Assembly: GCA_023485685.1 (NCBI GenBank)
Contig: JAMCZK010000032.1
Location: forward strand, 8,062 to 55,322
Length of the DNA: 47,261 bases
Direction of reading: 5' to 3'
Source: Chloroflexota bacterium
Lineage (GTDB): Bacteria > Chloroflexota > Anaerolineae > Anaerolineales > UBA11579
The translations under genes and the position numbers were made by a program. Shown one piece after another: positions 14,481 to 22,144 of the stretch (position 1 is its first letter; each line of letters starts with the position of its first letter). Under the pieces are notes generated by a model that made no database searches, was not told the DNA's origin, and worked only from the letters and a program-made list of their open reading frames with translations.

Positions 14481-15530
14481 ATGTCTAACTCAGCCTATCA
14501 ACCTGTCTACTCGGTGAGTAGGGGCGGGCATCAGGAGTCCTTGCACTACGGCGCAATCGCTGTGGTCGCCGCTTCCGGTGAACTCCTGGCGGCTTGTGGC
14601 GATGCGCACTTATCGACCTTCCTGCGCTCTTCAGCCAAACCCTTCCAGGCCCTTCCCCTGATACTGGCCGGAGGTGTGCAGCATTACGGGTTCACTGCCC
14701 GCGAACTAGCGTTGATCTGCGCTTCACATTCGGGCACTGATGAACACGTAGAAGTAGCTGCCTCCATTCAAAAGAAGGTCGGCATTGACGAAGGCTTTTT
14801 ACGCTGCGGAGTGCATCCACCGATGCACAAAACGACCGCCGAACGCCTGGAGAGGAGCGGTCAAGCATCATCGCCGAACCGGCATAATTGCTCCGGCAAA
14901 CACAGCGGCATGCTGGCGTACGCCAAGCTGCGCGGCTGGCCGCTAGAAAATTACATCGATCCTCAACATCCAATGCAGCAGGAAGTTTTTGCGCTATTCG
15001 CCGAGATAGCCAGCCTCTCCGTAGACAAGTTGGCCATAGGCGTCGATGGCTGCTCCGCGCCCAATTGGGCTGCGCCGCTGTACAACACTGCTCTGGCCTA
15101 CGCCCGCCTGATGGATCCCGCTGGGCTGCCCTTGGCCCAGCAATCAGCCTGCGAGCAGGTGCGCGAAGCTATGCTCGCCCACCCTGACATGGTGGGCGGT
15201 CCCGGACGCTTCGATACCGTCCTAATGCAGGTTGCCTCCGGGCAGATCCTTTCCAAGGGCGGCGCCGAAGGCTATCAGGGCCTAGGTCTCCGAGCAGGCG
15301 CGCTTGGCAAGGGATCTCCCGCCATGGGCGTCGCCCTTAAGATCGCCGATGGCGATGCCCGCGGCCGGGCCGCTCACGCTGCCTCTCTGGAAGTCCTGCG
15401 GAAACTGGGCGCGTTGTCTGGCGAGCAATTGGAACAATTGGCAGCCTTCGGCCCTCGCTGCACGGTTACTAATTGGCGCGGCCTGGAAGTTGGATACTCG
15501 GAACCCATCTTCGATTTGGAGAACCAGTAA
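14481..15530 (+). CDS. L-asparaginase II-type (Rhizobium AnsA/thermolabile family)
   Basis: Predicted to hydrolyse asparagine to aspartate and ammonia. The 349-residue protein belongs to the Rhizobium etli-like asparaginase II family, unrelated to the E. coli enzymes. Signatures: RSSAKPFQALP (Ser50 and Lys53 match the proposed catalytic Ser and Lys), CASHSGTDEHV, NCSGKHSGML (with the family's metal-linked Cys) and SKGGAEG near the end. The length is typical. Its stop and the next start overlap (TAATG), coupling it to the nth-like gene. Confidence 0.9.
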   Translation: MSNSAYQPVYSVSRGGHQESLHYGAIAVVAASGELLAACGDAHLSTFLRSSAKPFQALPLILAGGVQHYGFTARELALICASHSGTDEHVEVAASIQKKVGIDEGFLRCGVHPPMHKTTAERLERSGQASSPNRHNCSGKHSGMLAYAKLRGWPLENYIDPQHPMQQEVFALFAEIASLSVDKLAIGVDGCSAPNWAAPLYNTALAYARLMDPAGLPLAQQSACEQVREAMLAHPDMVGGPGRFDTVLMQVASGQILSKGGAEGYQGLGLRAGALGKGSPAMGVALKIADGDARGRAAHAASLEVLRKLGALSGEQLEQLAAFGPRCTVTNWRGLEVGYSEPIFDLENQ

Positions 15531-16216
15531 TGCAGATGGCGCGGCGCGCCAGGGCGGTCCATCAGCGTCTGTTGGATTTCTACGGCTATCCCCAATGGCG
15601 CAACCCTTTCCCGCCTTTGGATGAATTGGTTTCCACCATTCTGTCGCAAAATACCAACGACGCAAATCGGGACGTCGCTTTCAACGCTCTCAAACAGCGC
15701 TTTCCCACTTGGGAAGCACTGCGCGATGCGCCGGTAAAACAGGTGAAAGCGGCTATCCGCCCGGCGGGGCTGGCGAACCAGAAGGCGCCGCGCATCCAGG
15801 CCGTGCTGCGCTCCATCACCAAGGCGCGCGGTGAGTTATCGTTAGAGTTCTTGCGCGACCTGCCCGCCGAGGAAGCCAGGGCATGGCTGACGCAATTCAA
15901 AGGCGTGGGCCCCAAGACGGCGGCCATCGTGCTGCAGTTCTCGCTGGGCAAGCCTGCCTTCCCGGTGGACACGCACATCTACCGCGTCACCGGCCGCATC
16001 GGCCTGCGCCCCGCCAAAATGAACGTAGAAAAGGCCCATGCATATTTTGAGAACTTGTTCTCGCCTGACAGTTATTATGCCGCCCACCTGAATATCATCC
16101 GTCTCGGACGTGAGATTTGTGTGGCTCGCAAACCCAGATGCCCCGAATGCCCACTGAAAAACTTGTGCGATTATTACGAGAACGTCTATAAGCCTGCCGC
16201 AGCCAAATCGCCTTGA
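15530..16216 (+). CDS. nth: Endonuclease III-like DNA glycosylase/AP lyase with 4Fe-4S cluster
   Basis: Base-excision repair enzyme of the HhH-GPD family, 228 residues. The helix-hairpin-helix is FKGVGPKTAAIVL, with the Lys used in the bifunctional glycosylase/lyase reaction; the catalytic Asp lies in PVDTHIYRV. Four Cys in the pattern Cx6Cx2Cx5C (CVARKPRCPECPLKNLC) form the iron-sulfur loop. I start at ATG 15530, which overlaps the asparaginase stop; the in-frame extension to 15473 would run inside that gene. The closing TGA lies inside the -35 box of the thiamine operon promoter. Substrate preference is not visible, so nth is used in the family sense. Confidence 0.9.
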   Translation: MQMARRARAVHQRLLDFYGYPQWRNPFPPLDELVSTILSQNTNDANRDVAFNALKQRFPTWEALRDAPVKQVKAAIRPAGLANQKAPRIQAVLRSITKARGELSLEFLRDLPAEEARAWLTQFKGVGPKTAAIVLQFSLGKPAFPVDTHIYRVTGRIGLRPAKMNVEKAHAYFENLFSPDSYYAAHLNIIRLGREICVARKPRCPECPLKNLCDYYENVYKPAAAKSP

Positions 16217-16241
16217 CGTTCTTTGTTGCGCGCTTTATACT
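16213..16241 (+). promoter_or_regulatory. Promoter of the thiamine operon
   Basis: TTGACG (16213-16218) and TATACT (16236-16241) are exactly 17 bases apart. Transcription would begin near 16248, just before the riboswitch. The -35 overlaps the stop codon of the upstream gene. Confidence 0.8.
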
Positions 16242-16255
16242 CAATTCAAATCACA

Positions 16256-16412
16256 TTGCACGGGGAGCGTGCGACCTCATTTGGCCAAGCCAAATATCGG
16301 TCGCGTTGGAGAATCTACTCGGTTTCACCGAGTAACGATTCTCCAGCAAGCTGAGAGGCAGGCAGACACCTGCGACCCGCACACCTGATCCGGGTAATGC
16401 CGGCGGAGGAAT
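16256..16412 (+). promoter_or_regulatory. TPP riboswitch (THI element) with a greatly extended P3 arm
   Basis: Conserved core segments are all present: CGGGGAGC (16261-16268), CTGAGAGG (16351-16358) and ACCTGATCCGGGTAATGCC with CGGAGGAA (16383-16411). It precedes a thiamine pyrophosphokinase and thiamine transporter genes, which fits. Where most bacterial copies have a short P3 loop, about 80 bases hold two strong hairpins. The first is 16271-16304 (GCGACC/GGTCGC plus ATTTGGC/GCCAAAT). The second is 16308-16344 (GGAGAATC/GATTCTCC plus TACTCGGT/ACCGAGTA). Confidence 0.95.
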
Positions 16413-16429
16413 GCCAAAACGTCATCTCC

Positions 16430-16457
16430 ACCTCCGGCGCCCGCCGGAGGTTTCGTT
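16430..16457 (+). promoter_or_regulatory. Expression-platform hairpin holding the thiN ribosome site
   Basis: ACCTCCGGC (16430-16438) pairs with GCCGGAGGT (16443-16451). The right arm contains GGAGG (16446-16450), the only ribosome site for the TTG start at 16458. The left-arm CCTCC (16431-16435) could pair instead with GGAGG of the aptamer (16405-16409). The hairpin is followed by TTCGTTTTG, so a terminator role is also possible. Confidence 0.65.
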
Positions 16458-17093
16458 TTGCAGGCTATCGTCTTGGCCAATGGGGATTTCCTTGCACCAC
16501 CCGATCTGAGTGACCGGCTGGCGGCCGCTGACCTCTTCATCGCCGCCAATGGCGGAGCGCAGCATTGCCGCGCCTTGGGCCTGCGGCCCGATGTCATCAT
16601 CGGGGACCTGGATTCTCTGGACGCATCGACCCGCGCCGATTGGGAAACGCAAGGTGTGCGCATCATCTCTTATCCTGTAGAGAAGGATCAGACCGACCTG
16701 GAACTGGCAATGTTATATGCCAAGGGTGCGGGCGCTGAGAAAATCTTGGTGCTCGGCGGCCTTGGTCGCCGCTGGGATCACAGCTTTGCCAATTTACTGT
16801 TGGCCGCGCATCCTCAATTCGATGGCGTCTCAATAATCTTTTTGCATGGCGATCAACGCCTGTTTATCATCAAAGGGAAACTGCACTTGCAGGCCGCGAC
16901 AGGCGATCGTGCTTCCTTGTTGCCGTTAGGCGGCGATGCCAAGGAGGTCACCACGCGTGGACTGAAATACCCACTCAAGGGCGAAACGTTGATCTTCGGT
17001 AGCAGCCGCGGAGTGAGCAACGTTGTAATCAGCGAGGATGCCGAAGTCGAGCTGCAATCAGGAATTTTGCTCTGCGTAATTTCACCCAGCTGA
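16458..17093 (+). CDS. thiN: Thiamine pyrophosphokinase
   Basis: Transfers pyrophosphate from ATP to thiamine, forming TPP, the riboswitch ligand. The 211-residue protein shows the family motifs: NGDFLAPPDL, AANGGAQHC, VIIGDLDSLD, EKDQTDLELA, LGGLGRRWDHSFAN and, near the end, SSRGVSNVV for thiamine binding. The start is TTG behind GGAGG buried in the platform hairpin, so translation should fall when TPP is high. It is first in the operon with the ABC transporter genes, making a salvage unit: import thiamine, then pyrophosphorylate it. Confidence 0.95.
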   Translation: MQAIVLANGDFLAPPDLSDRLAAADLFIAANGGAQHCRALGLRPDVIIGDLDSLDASTRADWETQGVRIISYPVEKDQTDLELAMLYAKGAGAEKILVLGGLGRRWDHSFANLLLAAHPQFDGVSIIFLHGDQRLFIIKGKLHLQAATGDRASLLPLGGDAKEVTTRGLKYPLKGETLIFGSSRGVSNVVISEDAEVELQSGILLCVISPS

Positions 17094-17095
17094 TC

Positions 17096-17153
17096 AGTCT
17101 TGCGAAGATCAGTTGAGCGGAACTTTGGTTACACATCAAACCTTCGCAAGGCT
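17096..17153. repeat. Palindromic repeat, CCTTGCGAAG family, copy C
   Basis: AGTCTTGCGAAG (17096-17107) and CTTCGCAAGGCT (17142-17153) pair with one mismatch. The element starts 3 bases after the thiN stop and ends 14 bases before the thiB start, so it forms an RNA hairpin between the two cistrons. Confidence 0.85.
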
Positions 17154-17167
17154 TAAAAGAGGTTCAT

Positions 17168-18214
17168 ATGAAAATTTCTTTGAAGTTCTTACTTTGTAGT
17201 TTGCTTCTGGGCGCCCTGGCCGCCTGTGCGCCCGCTGTCCCCGAAGGGCCGCGCACGCTTACCGTGATGACCCACGATTCCTTTGCGGTCTCCGAAGAGG
17301 TGGTGGCAGCCTTCGAGGCCGAGCATAATGCGGACGTCGTGTTCCTTAAGCTGGGCGATGCGGGCGAGGCCACCAACAAAGCTGTGCTGGCCGCCGACGT
17401 GCCGCTGGCGGATGTCTTCTATGGCGTGGACAATACTTTCCTGAGCCGCGCCCTGGACGGCGGCATCTTCGAACCTTACCAATCGCCGGTGCTGGCCGAC
17501 ATCCCTGATGAATTCGAATTGGACCCTGAGCATCGAGCCCTACCCGTGGACTATGGCGATGTCTGTTTGAATTACGACATCGCCTATTTTGCAGATAACG
17601 ACACGGCTCCGCCTGCTAATTTGGAAGACTTGCTCAAACCCGAATATGCTAGCCTGTTGGTCGTGGAAAATCCGGCCACTTCATCTCCCGGCCTGGCGTT
17701 CCTGTTCGCCACCATCGGCCATTTTGGCGAGGATGGCTACTTGGATTACTGGCGAGGATTGGTGGCCAACGATGTGAAAGTAGTAAATGATTGGGAGACA
17801 GCCTTCTTTACCGAGTTCAGCCGCTGGGGAGGGGAGCGGCCGATCGTGGTTTCCTACGCTTCCAGCCCGCCCGTGGATTTGATCTTCGCCGAGGAGCCGG
17901 TGGACGCGCCGGTCACCGCTGCGGTGGTTTCTGACGGGTCTTGCTTCCGCCAGATCGAATTTGTTGGAATTCTCAAGGGCACGCAACAGCGCGAGTTGGC
18001 TGAAGACTGGATCGACTTTATGCTTTCCACCACCTTCCAGGAAGACTTACCCTTGCAGATGTTTGTCTTCCCCGTTAATCCCAATGCGCAGCTTCAGCCT
18101 GAGTTCGTGAATTTCCTCATCGAGCCTGAGGAAACGGCCCTCGTCAGCCCCGCAGACATCGCCGCCCATCGCGAAGAATGGATCGAAGCCTGGACGGATA
18201 CAGTATTGAGGTAA
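17168..18214 (+). CDS. thiB: Thiamine ABC transporter substrate-binding lipoprotein
   Basis: Captures thiamine outside the membrane and hands it to ThiP. The 348-residue protein has a lipoprotein signal with lipobox LAAC (Cys20), then a periplasmic-binding-protein fold of the ThiB type: LTVMTHDSFAVSEEVVAAFE, GVDNTFLSRAL, VDYGDVCLNYD, PATSSPGLAFLF and VSYASSPPVD. ATG lies behind AGAGG. Palindromic repeats flank it on both sides. The TPP riboswitch, thiN and thiP/thiQ in the same operon make thiamine (or TPP) the ligand with good confidence. Confidence 0.93.
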   Translation: MKISLKFLLCSLLLGALAACAPAVPEGPRTLTVMTHDSFAVSEEVVAAFEAEHNADVVFLKLGDAGEATNKAVLAADVPLADVFYGVDNTFLSRALDGGIFEPYQSPVLADIPDEFELDPEHRALPVDYGDVCLNYDIAYFADNDTAPPANLEDLLKPEYASLLVVENPATSSPGLAFLFATIGHFGEDGYLDYWRGLVANDVKVVNDWETAFFTEFSRWGGERPIVVSYASSPPVDLIFAEEPVDAPVTAAVVSDGSCFRQIEFVGILKGTQQRELAEDWIDFMLSTTFQEDLPLQMFVFPVNPNAQLQPEFVNFLIEPEETALVSPADIAAHREEWIEAWTDTVLR

Positions 18215-18219
18215 TCTTC

Positions 18220-18275
18220 GCCTTGCGAAGGTTGGAGTAAAAGCAGGTATGACGTATTAAAACCCTTCGCAAGGC
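18220..18275. repeat. Palindromic repeat, CCTTGCGAAG family, copy D
   Basis: GCCTTGCGAAGG (18220-18231) and CCTTCGCAAGGC (18264-18275) are perfect inverted repeats. The element starts 5 bases after the thiB stop and ends 15 bases before the next start. Confidence 0.88.
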
Positions 18276-18290
18276 TGCGAGATAATTACG

Positions 18291-18767
18291 ATGAAACCCA
18301 AACAATCCCGACCACACATGCCCGGCTACGGCATCGTTGCCGAAAACGAGGGCGCAGGGCTGCTGGCCTGGCCCTTCATTGAGGAGCGCATGAGCACCTC
18401 GCGCAATTACTGGGTTGCCAGCACCCGACCCGATGGCAGCCCGCATGCCGCGCCCGTGTGGGGCCTATGGCATGAAGGCAGGTTCTACTTCAGCACGGGC
18501 GAAAATTCGCGCAAAGGCCGCAATCTGAAGGCAAGCCCCGCAGTTTCTGTGCATCTGGAAAGCGGTGATGAGGTCGTAATCCTCGAAGGGGAAGTGTTGG
18601 AGATCAACGACCAAAAATTGCTGAAAGCGCTCGACAAGGACTACAAAGCCAAATATGGTTTGGCCATGCAGGGCCCCGGCATTATTTTTGGACTGGCCTT
18701 GCACCGTGCCTTTGCCTGGCGGGAAAAGGATTTTCCAGAGAGCGCCACGCGCTGGATCTTCGAATAA
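18291..18767 (+). CDS. Pyridoxamine-5'-phosphate oxidase-like split-barrel protein
   Basis: 158 residues of the PNPOx-like split beta-barrel superfamily, which binds FMN or F420. Visible features are YWVASTRPDGSPHAAPVWGLWHEGRFYFSTG, SRKGRNLKASPAVSVHLESGDEVVILEGE and a C-terminal RAFAWREKDFPESATRWIF. In related proteins these residues form the flavin or deazaflavin site and the dimer face. It is embedded in the thiamine operon between thiB and thiP, which would be unusual for a housekeeping PdxH; a role in thiamine or vitamer chemistry is inference. Cofactor and substrate cannot be read from the sequence. Not pdxH: the full PdxH C-terminal region is missing. Confidence 0.8.
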   Translation: MKPKQSRPHMPGYGIVAENEGAGLLAWPFIEERMSTSRNYWVASTRPDGSPHAAPVWGLWHEGRFYFSTGENSRKGRNLKASPAVSVHLESGDEVVILEGEVLEINDQKLLKALDKDYKAKYGLAMQGPGIIFGLALHRAFAWREKDFPESATRWIFE

Positions 18768-18768
18768 T

Positions 18769-20469
18769 TTGCGCAACAACCTTGTTTCCGCAACGCTTTG
18801 GTTTCTGCCCCTGGTTTTTCTGGGTCTCTTTTATTTCTATCCTCTTGGCAGCATCCTGGCTCTCAGTTTCAACCGTAGCGGCTCTCTGCTCCAGCCATTC
18901 CTAGATCTACTCGCCAGCGCGCCGCTGCGCGGCGTGATTGGCTTCACCTTCTGGCAAGCCTCACTCTCCACGCTACTCACCCTGGCTGTCGGTTTGCCCG
19001 CCGCCTACCTGCTGGCTCGTTACCGTTTTCCCGGCAAGAGTTTCCTGCGCGCTCTCAGCGGAGTCCCTTTCGTCCTGCCAACCCTGGTGGTTGCCGCAGC
19101 TTTCGACGCATTACTGGGACCACGCGGCTGGCTGAATTTGGGTCTGAGGCAGCTCTTCGGCCTGGATGCGGTTCCGATTCATTTCGTCAACACCTTTGCA
19201 GCCATCCTCATCGCTCACATCTTCTACAACACCACCATCGTTTTGCGCCTGGTGGGCGATTTTTGGGCGCGCCTCAGCCCGCGCATTGAACAGGCCGCCC
19301 GCAGCCTGGGCGCCAATTCCTGGCAAACCTTTCGCCACGTCACTTTGCCCTTGATTTCGCCGGCTCTGGCGGCTGCCGCGCTGCTGGTCTTTATCTTCGA
19401 TTTCACTTCATTTGGCGTGATCCTGATCTTGGGCGGACCCCGCTTTGCCACCCTGGAAACTGAGATCTATTACCAAACCACGGCGCTGTTCGATCTGCCC
19501 ACCGCCGCTGCACTGGCGCTCGTCCAACTTCTCTGCACTCTGGCGTTAACGTTGATCTATACGCGCCTTACATCACGGCTCTCTCGGCCTGTGGAGCTGC
19601 GTGCCCCGAGTGTCATAACGCGGCCTTTCCCATCGCGGCGCGCCCGTTTCCTGGCTTCCGTCTTCCTTTTGTTTCTCGCGCTTTTCTTCGCCGCGCCGCT
19701 CGGCGGACTGGCCGCTCGGTCTGTTACCCGCCTTGAAGGTGACCGCGGCCAGGCGACATCCGTCCAACCGGGCCTCACCTTGGACTACTACGCAGCATTA
19801 GGTGAAGACCAGCGCGGCAACATATTCTTTGCCACGCCAACCGAGACCGTCCGCACCTCGTTCCTTTACGCTGGTTCTACGGTCTTCCTGGCGTTAGTCA
19901 TCGGGCTGCCCGCGTCTTGGGCGCTGGCGCGCCGCGGCGATGCGCTGTTGAGCCGGCTGCTCGATCCCTTGTTGATGTTGCCGCTGGGCACCTCTGCCGT
20001 CACCCTGGGCCTGGGATTTATCGTTGCCCTCAATAGCCCACCTTTGGATTTGCGCGCATCGCCTCTACTGGTGCCTCTGGCGCACACACTAGTGGCGCTG
20101 CCTTTTGTGGTGCGCAGCCTGGCGCCCGCCCTGCGCAGCATCCGCCCGCGCCTGCATCAGGCCGCCGCGGTTCTGGGGGCCGCGCCCGCGCAGGTAGTTC
20201 GCCATGTCGATGTCCCGCTGGTGGGGCGCGCCCTCATCGTCTCGGCGTTGTTTGCTTTTGCCCTTTCGATTGGCGAGTTCGGCGCCACGGCCATGATCGC
20301 CCGCCCGGAATATCCCACGATTCCAGTGCTCATTTACCGGCTACTTTCGCAGCCCGGCGCACTGACCTATGGACAGGCTATGGCGTTGAGCACCATTTTG
20401 ATGCTGGTGACCGGCGGCGGGATGTTGGCCATTGAGAAATTGCGCGTGGTAGAGATTGGGGAATTCTGA
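18769..20469 (+). CDS. thiP: Thiamine ABC transporter permease, two fused MetI-type domains
   Basis: Membrane pore of the thiamine importer. The 566-residue protein contains two binding-protein-dependent permease domains, each with about six membrane segments. Each has its EAA coupling loop: EQAARSLGANSWQTFRHVTL in the first half and HQAAAVLGAAPAQVVRHVDV in the second. The start is set at TTG 18769, one base after the preceding stop, giving a normal first helix (LWFLPLVFLGLFYFYPLG); the longer frame from 18655 would lie inside the upstream gene. Single-chain fusion is the usual ThiP design. Confidence 0.9.
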   Translation: MRNNLVSATLWFLPLVFLGLFYFYPLGSILALSFNRSGSLLQPFLDLLASAPLRGVIGFTFWQASLSTLLTLAVGLPAAYLLARYRFPGKSFLRALSGVPFVLPTLVVAAAFDALLGPRGWLNLGLRQLFGLDAVPIHFVNTFAAILIAHIFYNTTIVLRLVGDFWARLSPRIEQAARSLGANSWQTFRHVTLPLISPALAAAALLVFIFDFTSFGVILILGGPRFATLETEIYYQTTALFDLPTAAALALVQLLCTLALTLIYTRLTSRLSRPVELRAPSVITRPFPSRRARFLASVFLLFLALFFAAPLGGLAARSVTRLEGDRGQATSVQPGLTLDYYAALGEDQRGNIFFATPTETVRTSFLYAGSTVFLALVIGLPASWALARRGDALLSRLLDPLLMLPLGTSAVTLGLGFIVALNSPPLDLRASPLLVPLAHTLVALPFVVRSLAPALRSIRPRLHQAAAVLGAAPAQVVRHVDVPLVGRALIVSALFAFALSIGEFGATAMIARPEYPTIPVLIYRLLSQPGALTYGQAMALSTILMLVTGGGMLAIEKLRVVEIGEF

Positions 20470-20470
20470 G

Positions 20471-21514
20471 ATGCTTGAACTGCGCCATATTTCAAAATCT
20501 TTTGAGGGAAAACCAGCGCTGGCGGATGTATCATTTCGAGTGAAGACTGGGGAGATCGTGGCTTTACTTGGCCCCAGTGGCAGCGGCAAATCCACATTGC
20601 TCAATGTTGTCGCCGGCTTGGAGACGCCCGATCGCGGCCGTGTACTTTGGGATCGGAAGGACTTATCCAGGGTTCCAGCGCACCGTCGCGGCTTCGGGCT
20701 CATGTTTCAGGATTACGCGTTGTTCCCGCATCGGGATGTGTATGGCAACGTGGCGTTTGCGATGCAGATGTCCCATCAGTCTTCTGCGTACATAACAAAG
20801 CGCGTTCGCCAGGTTCTCCAATTAGTAGACCTTTCTGTCGATTTCGAACATCGCGACGTGAACAGCCTTTCAGGCGGGGAACAGCAACGCGTGGCGTTGG
20901 CGCGCGCTCTGGCGTCGCAACCCGGGCTGTTGATGCTCGACGAGCCGCTGGGTTCCTTGGATCGGGCCCTGCGCGCCCGCCTGCTCGAGGATCTCTCTAT
21001 CATTTTGCGCAAGGCGGGGCAGACCAGTCTCTACGTCACTCACGATCAGGAAGAAGCCTATGCGATCGCTGATCGCATTGTGCTGCTGAATATCGGTCGG
21101 GTGGTGCGGGTTGCCACGCCCGAGCAGCTTTACTGGCATCCCGCCTCCGCGTTCGTGGCGCGCTTTCTTGGGTTGGAGAATCTATTTCCGGCCCGCGTAG
21201 TTCGCTCCGGACGCCGTGTTTGGCTGGAGACCCCCATAGGCAGATTACCAGCGCCAAATAAGGCGCTGAATGGAGATCTGACAGTCTTGCTGCGTCCAGA
21301 TGCCTTGCATTTGGGCCGGAGTGGAGCGGTGAAATTAAAAGGCAAGCTTCTCAAGAAACGCTTCCGCGGCAAGACCCCGCAGGCTCGCGTCGATGTGGGC
21401 GGGACACAACTGGTATTAGAGTTGCCGTCTGTCGCCCAGTTGCCTGCGATAGGGCAGACCGTACAAATCAGCTTTAATCCGAAAGAAGCGCTACAGGTAT
21501 TTCCCCGTGAGTGA
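20471..21514 (+). CDS. thiQ: Thiamine ABC transporter ATP-binding protein
   Basis: Energises thiamine import by ATP hydrolysis on the cytoplasmic face. The 347-residue protein has Walker A GPSGSGKST, Q-loop (MFQDYALFPH), signature LSGGEQQRVALARAL, Walker B LLMLDEPLG with D-loop SLD, and switch His (VTHDQEEA). A C-terminal TOBE-like extension (about 240-347) makes it longer than E. coli ThiQ and closer to spermidine/iron-type importer ATPases. ATG lies one base after the thiP stop. The name rests on operon context. Confidence 0.9.
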   Translation: MLELRHISKSFEGKPALADVSFRVKTGEIVALLGPSGSGKSTLLNVVAGLETPDRGRVLWDRKDLSRVPAHRRGFGLMFQDYALFPHRDVYGNVAFAMQMSHQSSAYITKRVRQVLQLVDLSVDFEHRDVNSLSGGEQQRVALARALASQPGLLMLDEPLGSLDRALRARLLEDLSIILRKAGQTSLYVTHDQEEAYAIADRIVLLNIGRVVRVATPEQLYWHPASAFVARFLGLENLFPARVVRSGRRVWLETPIGRLPAPNKALNGDLTVLLRPDALHLGRSGAVKLKGKLLKKRFRGKTPQARVDVGGTQLVLELPSVAQLPAIGQTVQISFNPKEALQVFPRE

Positions 21515-21962
21515 AAGCACCGTGATCAAATGCAATCACCTGGGGGAGGAGGTGTTTCGCTGGTCGGCCAGGGTCATTGAGCGAAGTGCGACACATGTTC
21601 TCGCCGAGGCGTATTTTGGGTTAGAGAACCATTTTATGGGCGAGATTCCCCTGGAGCCCGGGGATCGTTTTATCGAAACATATTATTCAGATCGTTGGTA
21701 CAACCGCTACGAAGTCCATGCCCGCCAGGATGATCGCCTGAAATGTTGGTACTGTAATCTGGCTTACCCGACGGATCTCGGCGAGGAAGTCATCTCCTTT
21801 CGCGATCTGGCGCTCGATTTGTTGGTCCTTCCCGACGGCCGTCAGCAGCTTCTGGACGAGGCTGAATTCGAAGCGCTAGACATCTCGCCCGAAGATAGAC
21901 AGACAACGTTGACTGCTCTGGATGAAATAAGGAGCGTGTTTCGAAGGCAGTTTACGAAATAA
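21507..21962 (+). CDS. DUF402 domain protein
   Basis: 151 residues with the DUF402 pattern: DRFIETYYSDRWYNRYEVHARQDDRL.KCWYCNLAYP followed by VISFRDLALDLLVLPDG and LDEAEFEAL. The family has the fold of nucleotide phosphatases and the FAU-1 ribonuclease-like domain; the acidic positions after SFRDLALD are its active-site region. The GTG start lies 8 bases inside thiQ, so it is translationally coupled and is the last gene of the thiamine operon. A link to thiamine phosphate metabolism is possible but not shown. A strong terminator follows. Confidence 0.82.
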   Translation: MSESTVIKCNHLGEEVFRWSARVIERSATHVLAEAYFGLENHFMGEIPLEPGDRFIETYYSDRWYNRYEVHARQDDRLKCWYCNLAYPTDLGEEVISFRDLALDLLVLPDGRQQLLDEAEFEALDISPEDRQTTLTALDEIRSVFRRQFTK

Positions 21963-21982
21963 AAAAACTCCGCGGAGTTTTT
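21961..21982. terminator. Bidirectional intrinsic terminator
   Basis: A perfect palindrome: six A, ACTCCGCGGAGT-like core, six T. It ends the thiamine operon on the plus strand and can serve the DUF4126 gene on the minus strand. Confidence 0.85.
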
Positions 21983-22144
21983 TTATTTCCCGGATCTTCT
22001 ATTGAACTATCGACCTGAAGAGTTCGACAAAAAAGTCACCGGTAAACCAGGCGAAAACCAAACTGCAAAGACAGCAAAGCACACCTAGTCCGTGGACGCT
22101 GAATATGTTTTGTTGGATGAATTCTTGATCGTCATAACGGTTCC

